Source of the DNA: Poteriospumella lacustris
Lineage: Eukaryota > Sar > Chrysophyceae > Chromulinales > Dinobryaceae
Direction of reading: 5' to 3'
Length of the DNA stretch: 34,929 nt
Assembly (NCBI GenBank): GCA_008000375.1
Contig: SMOI01000289.1
Coordinates: forward strand, 4,241 to 39,169
The position numbers and the translations under genes are program-made. Positions 9,967 through 18,538 of this stretch are shown piece after piece (the first letter of the stretch is position 1; each line of letters starts with the position of its first letter). The notes under the pieces were generated by a model that made no database searches, was not told where the DNA came from, and saw only the letters and a list, made by a program, of their open reading frames with translations.

Positions 9967-10049
9967 CTGTCGCTGTCGCTGTCGCTGTCGCTGTCGTTGT
10001 CGCTGTCGCTGTCGCTGTTGCTGTTGCTGTTGCTGTCGCTGTCGCTGTC
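9967..10049. repeat. (CTGTCG)n hexanucleotide microsatellite
   Basis: About 14 tandem CTGTCG units span 83 bp; several units near 9996 and 10018-10033 carry a C-to-T change (CTGTTG, or TTGTCG). It directly abuts the left arm of the imperfect inverted repeat. On the minus strand it reads as Asp-Ser/Asn-Ser repeats, which I take as a by-product. Confidence 0.9.
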
Positions 10050-10055
10050 CATGCC

Positions 10056-10562
10056 GGCTCGGATTTGCCTGTTTACATCAAGTGGATGAACATGGCCAGT
10101 GCTGCCGGTGACATTGTACCCCCCAGTGTTGGTTGTGGTCATGGACTCGATGCCTGAGAATGCATTGTTCGTCCGCCCATTGAACGAACCAAAGGCCGAC
10201 ATGGAGATCTCTTCTCCCGGTGGGTATTTATACCTGCGCATATCACGAGCTGGATGTGAATCGATGTGGAAACATTGGCTCTTACACTCCGTCAATCCTA
10301 CCATACCGTTTCATTTCTCTTGAAGTAGGGAAGTAGGAATGACGGAGTGTAAGAACCAATGTGTTCACATGAATGCATATCCAGCTCGTGATTTGCAAAG
10401 GCACATAAATACCCACAGGGAGAAGAGACGTCACTGTTGGCCCTTAGTTCGTTCAATGGACGAACGAAACATGTATAAGCTGGCATAGAATCCAATGGCC
10501 ACAGTCAACACTGGGGGCACGACGTCACCGGCAGCACTGATGTAAACCGGCAAATCCGAGCC
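10056..10562. repeat. Imperfect inverted repeat (arms about 246 and 230 bp)
   Basis: The left arm is 10056-10301 and the right arm 10333-10562, around a 31-bp loop. Matching blocks, left against the reverse complement of the right, include the outer end GGCTCGGATTTGCC, TTTACATCA, the GTGCTGCCGGTGAC region, ACTCCGTCA and the inner CCTAC. The arms have diverged (my estimate by eye is roughly three quarters identical, with small indels), so this is an old fold-back structure. No transposase or terminal duplication is evident. Confidence 0.75.
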
Positions 10563-11363
10563 AGTGTTCGTGGCCAACACAAGTGGGGGGGGGCCCCGTG
10601 GTAAGTGGTTGATGAGTTGGTATCCCGCCCTCAGAGCCTGGCTATGCAGCCAGCCCGTGGCCTGCAATAACTTGACCAGAGCTCTGCCGGATTAGGATTA
10701 GGGAGGAAAGTACTGACGAACCGCACCTGATCAAGCGATAGAATGCAAAGGTCGTGTCATGTAACCACACAACTCTTGGGAGGAGGAAAGTATCGGGCTA
10801 GGAACGAATGGATCTGATAAAAGATTGAGCTACTTCCTCTTTGAGTGGCGACGAATGCAGATCCCAAAAACTTGTGAAAGCAACTGGAATGCTGAGAATA
10901 CGAGAATAGGGTCAAACGGAGCGACGCCATCGCTTGCGCTCAGAGTGGGGGTCAGCATCAGTCTCCGAATGCTTTCAAATGTGACCTTTCTTGGTTGATG
11001 CATTGAGAACATGATCCCGGCATATCGAGGCAATCTCTGCATCCTTGGTCACCAAATCGTCATCCAATTAGAGGTGGCAAAAATCAACATTGACGAGGAG
11101 AAAGTGAAAGTGACCGGCCGAAAGCCGAAACATTTTCCGGTTTACGGACTTTACCACTGAGAGAATTTCCGGGATTTTCGCTTTCTGCGAGGTTCCCGTT
11201 TTCAGGCCCTCCTACCGCATTCACCGTGCCGCTCGTCAGCCAACAAATAAGTCAAAGCGGAGGTGCTCAGCAGATCAATCACAGGTCACAGGGCGGAATG
11301 TTTTCCCAACAAGAAACAGAACCATTTCATTGGTGAGGAAACTGACTCAAGGGAAAATTGGAA

Positions 11364-13945
11364 ATGGAACAGGCTCTTGGCTTTATTTCGGCCAGCGGAC
11401 TTACTGAGGACGAAAAGGATACACTTCGTGGAATTCTTATCTCAGACTCGAGTGTAGCTGTTGGTATCAATTTAGTTCACACTGATGGGGCTTTGAGATC
11501 ATTGATAAGACAGAGGCAACCAGCAGGTAAACACAGTTGGTCGACCATTTGCTTGGCTCTCTTTATTTCTGTGATTTCTTTTTTTGTTTCATTTGGACGT
11601 CCATTGTCTTGGATTGATGCTCGGAGCAGAATTTCGTGGTCCAGCAGGCACAGAAGCCTCCTTCGCTTTGCAGGAGGTTCTAGGTGAGACACTGACCACA
11701 CCTCACGTCCGTTTACACCCTGGCTTACCAGCGTCACATCACCTTGTGACGTGACGCTTCCGTCACAGATGCGTTTCCCACACCCGACGACGACATTGTG
11801 AAAGATGAGCTTGACTTGTACCGCCGCGTCGCTGAATGCCTCGTGACGGACCCCGCGGCAGTACGTATCGCCGAAACCATACGTGCGTATGCCCAGCGAG
11901 CTGTGAACGACCACGTCTTCATGGTGGTGGAGGCGCCGTCGGGAAGCGGCAAATCCCAATTGCCCTTTGTCCTGCAGGCGATGGGGATCACCACGATCCA
12001 CGTGGTTCTGGAAGCAGAGAAGACGACGGTCCAAACGATCTACCGCACGGTACAAGGCCCGAGTCAATGTCTCCTGGCCGCTCTCGCGTTTGATATGCGG
12101 AAGTGGTCCGCTGCTACCGGCAACGACGAAGAAGCACTCAGTAGACACAGATTGCTGGACAGTGAAGAACGTGCCGTCGTGCGAGTAATCACTTACCTAC
12201 TGGGCAATCCGGAGGCGATCGTCGGCCAAGGCAAGTTCACCATGTACGCCCTCCGACGGTACGTGGTCGCCCAGCGGAAGGCGGGGAGCACCCTCCCCGT
12301 GTTCTTTCTCGACGAGGTGATGGCGCTAAACCACGTCGAACTCCGCTATTTGTGCAATGTCTTTCGCGCAGTCGGTTTGTTGGTGGTGCTCATGGGCACT
12401 GGATCCACGGCCGCCGCCGCCAACCTTGTGGAATTCGGCAACCATCCGCACTCGCGGGGATGCGAGTCCAGCGAGTGGTGTCACGTGGTCACCCGTCTGC
12501 CGCGTAGCAACGAGTCGTCCTTGTCGGCGTTGGGCTGGACCAGCGACTACCAAGATACGTTGACTGCTCGGTGGCCCGCCCTGGTAGCGGCCGTCAACGC
12601 CTGTCATAGCACGTCGAACCCGCTCTTCATACGGGTGGTGATCGAGACGCTGCTGGCCGCATCATCATCGGCGAGTGGACACGACCGCCGCAGCTCCAGT
12701 TCCTCCGAGTCGTCTTCCTTCGCGGACGACTTTGATGGGCTCCTACTGACAGCCATGGGCCGCCTCTATGACGCCAAACCCTCGTTAACCACCCGCGAGG
12801 GGCTCGTCGTCCAGCTCTGTCTGCACTCCAACTGGTACCGACCCCGAGAGGTCGCGTCTGTGGGTGAGGACCCCCTGCTCAGCGTTCCACACGTAGACCC
12901 CACCGTCCTTGTGACCCATCACTTTGCGATGCCCACGAGAGAGAACTATTCGTTGCAACTGACCGCTTCGGGAGAGCTACGCTTGGTCGATGGCACCCGG
13001 TGGATGAACGAGCCAGCGCTCTTCGCGCGGTGTGCGGAGGATCCCTGGCTGTACCTGATCCTGGGCGGCGGCAAGTACCCGCAGATGGAGCCCTGGCGCC
13101 TCTCCGCCGGCCGAAAGGTGCAAACCCTCACGGCCAACACCGCACTGACGACCGTGAGGAGTCTGTCGCTCGCACCTGGAAGCGTCAGGGTGGAGAATAG
13201 CCGAGCGGTGTCCCGCAGCAGCGGTGATGATACTCTGGAGTTGTTGGGACTGCTGGCGACGATTGTCGCCTCCCGCTGCAACGGTGTGCGGGGAGCGACC
13301 TGGTGGGACTTCGTGCGCCATCTGACGACGCACCTCGTGTGCGATCTCTCGACGCCGCTGTGCGATATGCAATGGCGCTGGCACTCCTCGACGCTGTCCG
13401 TGTCGATGGAGACATTGGTAGGTCGGTGGGTCGTGCCCTTCTTGGGACCGTTGAACTCGTCGTGGCCGGCGGTGTTCCAGACCTTGCCAGAGGTGCGGTT
13501 TGGGGAGGTAGAACGTGCTGCGCCGAACAAAGACCGCTTGGAGTTCAAGGTGAAGGGCAGCAGTGAGGACAGTCTGTCCTTTACAGGAGAATTCAAGAAT
13601 TACAGAGACGGTGTAGACCAAGAGATCATGTCGGGCATCTTAACGCGTGTACCCACCGACACGCGGTTCCATTTGGTGGGGGTGTCGAAGTTGCAAAAGA
13701 AGTATTCTCTGTCCCGAGCGAACCTCGGTGACTCCTACGCGACCACCAACGTGGTAAAAGTGGTGGTGCACCGAGAGGACCGCACGCTGTCTCTCGCACA
13801 GGCATGGCCAGCGATGGACTTGGTGCCATGGGACACCTGCACTCGCTTGGTGCTGTACGTGGAGGAGGGACGCTTGAATCCGTCCACTGCACCGGTGCAG
13901 GATCGGTCTGTCGGGCCCCTGCCAAAGAGGACGAAGATCGTCTGA
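11364..13945 (+). CDS. Crinkler/RHS-like P-loop NTPase fused to a PD-(D/E)XK-like nuclease domain
   Basis: Three exons (11364-11526, 11630-11683, 11769-13945) join in phase 1 at both junctions, giving 797 residues. After a short N-terminal region (about 1-72, no clear signal peptide) comes a P-loop NTPase: Walker A APSGSGKS at residues 128-135, Walker B PVFFLDE with Asp254-Glu255, and the sensor-like LMGTGSTA soon after. The C-terminal part has DRLEFK (Asp661) and, 19 residues later, GEFKNY (Glu680, Lys682), the spacing expected for a restriction-like endonuclease fold. This NTPase-plus-nuclease architecture is known from Crinkler effectors of oomycetes and fungi and from related RHS-type proteins, which can act on DNA in the nucleus. 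Function here is inferred by architecture. Codon use is GC-rich and the ORF is intact. It sits in a repeat-bearing neighbourhood with a dispersed repeat just 3'. Confidence 0.75.
11527..11629 (+). other. Intron 1 of the Crinkler-like gene
   Basis: The donor GTAAAC follows CCA GCA G and the acceptor GGAGCAG precedes AATTTCGTGG. It is 103 bp, phase 1, with a T-rich stretch (TTTCTTTTTTTGTTTC) inside. Confidence 0.65.
11684..11768 (+). other. Intron 2 of the Crinkler-like gene
   Basis: The donor GTGAGA follows GTT CTA G and the acceptor CCGTCACAG precedes ATGCGTTTCC. It is 85 bp, phase 1. It joins the 18-codon middle exon to the long third exon. Confidence 0.65.
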
Positions 13946-14550
13946 TCGGTAGTGAGCGTTCTCTGTGCTGCTGTTTGTGGCATGCCTTTACCCAGTCAAT
14001 CTTCCTCTCAAGATTGCCGAAGGGTGTTCGGGGCAAACAAGGGGGACGACACCGAGCAATAGCGCAATAGATCCCTCGACATGCGATGGTAAACCCCTCG
14101 AGTATGTAGGCTAACCGACGTCTTCTGTTTCTTTTGCGTGACTACAACTCAGGTAGGAAACAAGTTGATTTCATGGTTTAGGTCAGGGTTAGGCTTGTCT
14201 ACGGTACAAAATCGAGGACAGTCGTCCCCGCTCCAAACATCAGTTCTTCAACATGGCGTGGACTTCTTTGTCTCTTCTCGTCCTCATCACATCTGCCCTG
14301 TTTTATGCCAAACTTCCTTGGCGCCATGACGAATCGACCGCAGACTTGAGTGTTCACCTGCTGTACAGCGGTGCTGCGTTGGACGAAACCCTTGGCGAGC
14401 CGTTGTACAACATCGACAACAATCAATGCTACCTCGAGCCTCGGATACGCGCCGAGACCATTGGATTCTTAGTAAAGAGCGTGGTCACCTTCATACTGTA
14501 GACGTCCAATCAACCTTTGACTCCATCATAGAGCAGGGACCCACTCATTA
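13946..14550. other. Intergenic with a doubtful 82-codon ORF
   Basis: Apart from the repeat copy at its start, this stretch holds one small plus-strand ORF at 14253-14501. It begins at an ATG in a good context (AACATGG) and opens with a signal-peptide-like segment (MAWTSLSLLVLITSALFYA). The rest (Leu/Ile and acidic residues, single Cys) has no recognised family. I leave it as a possible small secreted protein, at about one chance in three. Confidence 0.35.
13996..14051 (+). repeat. Dispersed direct repeat, copy 2 (downstream of the Crinkler-like gene)
   Basis: TCAATCTTCCTCTCA is followed directly by AGATTGCCGAAGG, TGTTCG, GGGCAAACAA and GGGGGACGACA. It shares the same orientation as copy 1 at 9639-9710 and starts 51 bp after the stop codon. 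The two copies bracket about 4.3 kb. Confidence 0.8.
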
Positions 14551-15015
14551 TTATGGTCGCTTCTTCTGCTCTGAATCACTCTCTACACTGCTGCTACTAG
14601 GGTCTGAGTCGAGTTTACTCGGAGTGTCATAGTCATTGCTATAAGGCTCCACAAACATGGCAGACATGGCAACCCCAAACACCAGAGTACAAGCGCCAAC
14701 GCTTCCTCCCACTCCCATACCTGCATATTGGCTAACTGTGTCGGCAACTTCGCTACTCAACCCGACGTAATTCCTGCCTATATGCCCAACAATTTTAGCG
14801 GTGAACCAACTGCTTGGACGATAAGCAAGCACAGCAAGTCCAACTGAGCCCATGCACATTGTGGCGTAGATACTGTTCAGCATCAGCTTTCTCTTCATGG
14901 CTTTCTTGTCATCCTCTTTCGAGGTTGAAAATAACGTCACTCTGGTTTTAAGCACCGCAGAGCTGCGCAGAAATGAATACTGGGGCCGAATGTTTGATCG
15001 AAATACAGAAATCAT
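14551..15015 (-). CDS. Putative mitochondrial membrane protein, family not recognised
   Basis: A single exon of 154 residues from ATG 15015. An upstream in-frame ATG at 15042 would add MPPPPSLPR but is read through a G11 homopolymer, so I prefer the internal start. The N-terminus MISVFRSNIRPQYSFLRSSA, continuing with VLKTRVTLFSTS, is rich in Arg, Ser and hydrophobics with no acidic residue, as expected for a mitochondrial presequence. Two hydrophobic segments follow (NSIYATMCMGSVGLAVLAY and VGGSVGACTLVFGVAMSAMF), separated by about 45 residues. The C-terminus is acidic and Ser-rich (SDPSSSSVESDSE). Gly-rich membrane segments recall small inner-membrane proteins, but I cannot name a family. 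Confidence 0.6.
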   Translation of the reverse strand: MISVFRSNIRPQYSFLRSSAVLKTRVTLFSTSKEDDKKAMKRKLMLNSIYATMCMGSVGLAVLAYRPSSWFTAKIVGHIGRNYVGLSSEVADTVSQYAGMGVGGSVGACTLVFGVAMSAMFVEPYSNDYDTPSKLDSDPSSSSVESDSEQKKRP

Positions 15016-15028
15016 GCGAGGTAAAGAA

Positions 15029-15039
15029 GGGGGGGGGGG
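15029..15039. repeat. G11 homopolymer at the 5' end of the mitochondrial-protein gene
   Basis: Eleven consecutive G on the plus strand (C on the coding strand) lie just after the upstream ATG at 15042. A change in tract length would shift that ATG out of frame, whereas the ATG at 15015 is unaffected. Confidence 0.8.
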
Positions 15040-15349
15040 CATGTAACGTGTTAGAATCCTAGTCCAATCACTCCTTTTCCATGTAATTTTAGGTTGTCTA
15101 TCGAGCTATTGTTGTTGTTGAATGAAAGGAACGTTCCCAGTTCGCGCCTGCCCGAGACGAGTCGACAGAAGAAGAGGGGGGACACGATGATGACGACAGA
15201 CGACGAGGTGACCAGAGGTGCAGGAGAAGCACCTCCAATCTGCTGTATCCCATATCTTTGGAAGTCCATCGCTTTGTGGTCTGTTAGGCCTTAGCCAGTT
15301 CACAATTCGGATCACTGACCAAAAGGAAAGTGTTCTCCAAAGTCTAGAA

Positions 15350-16473
15350 ATGATGCAAGCGTTGATTCTGTCGGTGGCGTTGATGGCCATTCTTCTTGGG
15401 GATAATGGTTGTCGCGGTGAAAGTCTTCGCCACGTGGCCAGGGGCAAGGGAAAGTCAAACCATGATAAGTTTTGGCAGGCAGTTCTAACGTCGGATGGTG
15501 CGAAACTGTCTTCCGCAGTCCAAGCAACGTCTTCGGATCAGAATTCTGATTCGACTTATTGGTTGGTAAACACGTACTACGATGGTGCGTCTGGTTCTCC
15601 ATGCCAAGGGTCTCCGATTACGGAGACATGGATATCTTCTGCGTTTTGTTATCGAACCGGTGTAGCAAGTTCTTTCAGATTCACGTGCTCATCAAGTAAG
15701 GAAGATCCATTGACAGGGACTCAATGATGTTAACGTCTCATCTGCAATGTCTTGCCTTCAGACAACGTGCTCACGAGATCTGAATACTCGGACGCGACTT
15801 GCACTACCGTGACCAACACTGAGACCGGGACGGTTGGAAACTGCGAGATCAATGACACGGACGACGACGGGTATTTGGCTGATAATGGTGCATGGGATTG
15901 GAACAAGTTTTCCTGTCGTCAAGGATACCCTACCAGCTTTACTGGGGACGCCGCCCTCTCTCGCGGGTACGATTAGATATTCACATGTGTACGTATGAGA
16001 GCGCTTTGTTTGACTTCGATGCTGTTGCTTTGTCGGTTTGATTTCATAGCGTCTACTTGGGCAGCGAGTGCTCCAGTGAGAGCTTGACCACTTATCAAAC
16101 TGGCTACGTTGATACGTGCTACACGAACTATGATGGCACGGCTTATTCTTCATTTCAAGTGATCGATGAGTATCGTCTGGACTATAATGGGTCTAATTGT
16201 GTCGGTGCGAATGTCACTACAGTTCAATATTTGTCTACTACGTGTCAGGTGGATGGAACCCAGGCCGTCGTTCTATTCACTTTTAACGACGATCAGTCTA
16301 CCAGTGGTGGTGGTAGTAGCGCGCTGTCAGATGCGGGTCGACTGGCCATTGGCATTGTCCTCAGTTTCGTTGGAGGCGTTATACTTACCCTTGTCGTGGT
16401 GTATGTGTGGGTACAAAATGTGCGTAAGGCGCCGTTGAGTCAACAAAATGACAAAAATGGTGCTCAGCTGTAA
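15350..16473 (+). CDS. Type I membrane protein with Cys/Ser/Thr-rich ectodomain, family not recognised
   Basis: Three exons (15350-15695, 15762-15966, 16050-16473) join in phases 1 and 2, giving 324 residues. The start ATG ATG gives MMQALILSVALMAILLG, a clear signal peptide. The ectodomain (about 20-270) is rich in Tyr, Thr, Ser, Asn and about a dozen cysteines, with repeated patterns of the type YWLVNTYYDG/GSPC, SEYSDATCT and YVDTCYTNYDGTAY, suggesting small disulfide-stabilised repeats. Sequons such as NDT, NGS and NVT fit glycosylation. Near the C-terminus, LAIGIVLSFVGGVILTLVVV is a single membrane span followed by a short cytosolic tail (VQNVRKAPLSQQNDKNGAQL). It looks like a cell-surface or endomembrane glycoprotein; no function is assigned. 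Confidence 0.75.
15696..15761 (+). other. Intron 1 of the type I membrane-protein gene
   Basis: The donor GTAAGG follows TCA TCA A and the acceptor TTGCCTTCAG precedes ACAACGTG. It is 66 bp, phase 1. Confidence 0.75.
15967..16049 (+). other. Intron 2 of the type I membrane-protein gene
   Basis: The donor GTACGA follows TCT CGC GG and the acceptor GATTTCATAG precedes CGTCTACTTG. It is 83 bp, phase 2. Reading through meets TAG at once. Confidence 0.75.
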
Positions 16474-17250
16474 ACGATCGTCGTTGGTCATTTTCTTCTT
16501 CTTCTTGTCGCTTATCGTTGGGCCAGATATCACTACCCACTCGCAGAATGTCCATTGCGATGTGATGTAAGATGTGGATGCTTGATCCATGTTTGGATAT
16601 CATGCCGAACGATAGCGAAAAGAAAAAGAACGGTTCGTTTCTGCAAGCTGCTCCTCTTATGTCATCTCCATCTCAATATACCGGGTTCCTCGTGTTTTTA
16701 CTGCAGGTTTCTCTTGAAATCGTGCTTTTTTTGTGGAACCCGTCGAATGTTTTATTTGTTTTTATTTCATTTGCGCCGTGCTTTCAGTATTGCTCGCTTC
16801 TACTCCAGATCCTACATTTTGTACTTCATTATAAGTCGCTGCCTTCTTCTTCCTCCTCGTCTCGGCTTCCATTACAGGGCACATACGATTGTGCAACGTA
16901 CAGCAACAGTGTCATCCGTCATCCACAGAAAGGGTCACACAGAAAGCGTCACCGATGGTCAGTTATAGTCTGCACCGAAGGGAGTTCTCTATCAATACCA
17001 GGTGTGTATCGTTCCTTCAGTTCCTCAGTCAAAGCATCATCAAGCAAAATAAAATTTTCATAAGGTCTTTCAACAATAGCGAACACAATTCCCCCCATTT
17101 CGCATACAATCAAAAGACTCTACTCTTCCAACTGCGTACAAAGAGAAAGTCATTGTTGCACTCAACAACGCTTTGTGATAGTGATTGGTTAGAAGTTCTC
17201 TGACTCCTTCGGCCCTTCGCAAAACCCGTCGCCGACGGTCGCTTAGGCGT
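16474..17250. other. Intergenic (777 bp)
   Basis: This AT-richer stretch lies between the type I membrane-protein gene and the left arm of the inverted duplication. Overlapping plus-strand frames at 16555-17063 give Phe/Leu/Cys-rich translations that look like T-rich noncoding sequence. No RNA gene or repeat was recognised. Confidence 0.5.
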
Positions 17251-18258
17251 TTTGTGTAACTCTGTGCAGTTGGGCAGTTGGGTGCAACCACTGGACCACT
17301 CGTTGGCGAGAACGGTCCATGGATAAGCCAAGCATGGTCTGTTATTGCAAGAGCATGACGCGCTTCAAGACAACTGACGGAGACAGTCATTCTGTGTTGC
17401 ACTTGTTTGTTCGCTGGGTTCCTGTCACTGAATCCGCCGCGAGATAAAAATGATTGGACCGTTCGACAACGAAGGCAAGAAGCGGCCACGCGCCTTGAGC
17501 GAAAGCGAGCCCACGAACGGCGCCTCTGTGGCCGTTCCATCATCTTCGTCCAAGAAGTTGAAGGCGAAGAAATCGAGAAAGGAAGATGTTCCCGCAGATG
17601 TCAGTGAATCGAACGACAGCGTCGTGGCGACCTCGCGAGGAGGTGAAGACGAAGTACCTTTGGGCAAACGATTGGAGCAGTTGTCCCGACAAATGGCGGC
17701 TTTGGAACAAGAGCAGGACCGCGAGGGCAACAACAATGTCAGTAAAAACGCCACCGGTCCGTCGGCCGACTCACTGGTGACGCTTTTGGATCAAGCCTTG
17801 CAGTCCGGAGACGCCGCGTTGCTCGAGCAATGCTTCAACTACACAGACTTGGACGTCATCGACACCACGACGAAGCTTTTATCGACACATCGTGTGCTGA
17901 AACTGTTGAAAGTCCTGGTAGCAAAGTTCGAGAAGCGTCCGTCGCGCGGCCTGTTGGTCACCCGCTGGATCTCCTGCATCTTGAAGAACCATTTATCGTA
18001 TTTAATCACAGTACCCGACTTATCCGTGCAGTTGGCCGGCTTGAATCAAATGTTGGAGCAACGCTTGCAGGCGTACACGCGCTTGTCGTCGTTGGCGGGA
18101 CGCCTGGACCTGTTGATGTCGCAATTATCGTCGAAGAAGATCGCCGGACAGCTGGACAACGGCCACGAAGGTCTGCAGCCGAAGGCGGTGTTCCAGGATT
18201 AAGCGGATAGGCTCGCGTAGAACCCTGTAGATTAATGCGTCTATGTGTACCTAATTGA
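17251..18258 (+). repeat. Inverted duplication, left arm (1008 bp)
   Basis: Base x in this arm pairs with base 36797-x in the right arm. The junctions were read directly: outward the match stops at 17250/19547 and inward at 18259/18538. Coding, 5' and 3' flanking sequences all match, including every alternative reading frame of the ORF, so the arms appear identical. Each arm carries about 199 bp upstream and 56 bp downstream of the UTP12-domain gene. Confidence 0.93.
17450..18202 (+). CDS. UTP12-domain protein (WDR43/Utp5 C-terminal type), copy 1
   Basis: A single exon of 250 residues from ATG 17450. The N-terminus is Lys/Ser-rich with a likely nuclear signal (SSSSKKLKAKKSRK, about 31-44), followed by a charged helix (about 65-95). 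Residues about 105-228 match the Utp12 domain: SLVTLLDQALQSGDAALLEQ, LKVLVAKFEKRPSRG, LVTRWISCILKNHLSYLITV, LNQMLEQRLQAYTRLSSLAGRLDLL. In yeast Utp5 and human WDR43 this domain lies behind WD40 repeats and helps build the t-UTP part of the small-subunit processome for 18S rRNA production in the nucleolus. No WD40 repeats are present here, so the protein is either a stand-alone Utp12 module or the end of a split gene. It is identical to the copy at 18595-19347. Confidence 0.85.
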   Translation: MIGPFDNEGKKRPRALSESEPTNGASVAVPSSSSKKLKAKKSRKEDVPADVSESNDSVVATSRGGEDEVPLGKRLEQLSRQMAALEQEQDREGNNNVSKNATGPSADSLVTLLDQALQSGDAALLEQCFNYTDLDVIDTTTKLLSTHRVLKLLKVLVAKFEKRPSRGLLVTRWISCILKNHLSYLITVPDLSVQLAGLNQMLEQRLQAYTRLSSLAGRLDLLMSQLSSKKIAGQLDNGHEGLQPKAVFQD

Positions 18259-18538
18259 TTTCATAATTCACTCTCCAACTGCACCTCATCTCTTCTCGCT
18301 CTGTTTTGATCTGACTTGTTGGCTGACTATGGTTCACAGATGATAGGTTTACGATGCGCTCATCTCTATCGGACCATGAACAGATGTACCGACGGCGATT
18401 CTGGCGTGGTGTGAAATAATGAAGCCCCAAATTGACACCACATGTTAATAGCCGATCGCAACAAAATTCGCCAACAAGAGCAAAAGAACAAAAGAAGTGA
18501 GACAAGAAGAGGAGTAATTAGACTTCATGTTATCAAAC
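18259..18538. other. Spacer between the arms of the inverted duplication
   Basis: This 280-bp single-copy spacer has no ORF of note. Both UTP12 genes point into it, so their 3' ends face each other. I see no transposon ends or target-site duplication at its borders. Confidence 0.7.

Larger units (their letters stand above)
9475..11363. other. Gene-poor, repeat-bearing stretch (1.9 kb)
   Basis: No convincing gene lies between the AFI1-like stop and the Crinkler-like start. The stretch holds a G9 run (9654-9662), one copy of a dispersed repeat (9639-9710), a (CTGTCG)n microsatellite (9967-10049), an imperfect inverted repeat (10056-10562), another G9 run (10585-10593) and two similar GGAGGAAAGTA boxes (near 10700 and 10785). 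Short open frames follow the repeats, such as a Ser/Asp run read from the hexamers, and are not called as genes. The last 250 bp presumably hold the promoter of the following gene. Confidence 0.55.

Noticed and set aside
9954-10304. A minus-strand ORF ending in long Asp-Ser/Asn-Ser repeats
   Set aside because: The repeats are the translation of the CTGTCG microsatellite and the rest lies in the fold-back arm. No independent support for a gene.
10685-10710. Telomere-like GGATTAGGATTAGGG
   Set aside because: Only about two units and no array, so it is not evidence for a chromosome end or interstitial telomere.
16555-17063. Overlapping Phe/Leu/Cys-rich frames suggesting a membrane protein
   Set aside because: The hydrophobic character comes from T-rich noncoding sequence. 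There is no good start or conserved-looking block, and two frames look equally 'hydrophobic'.
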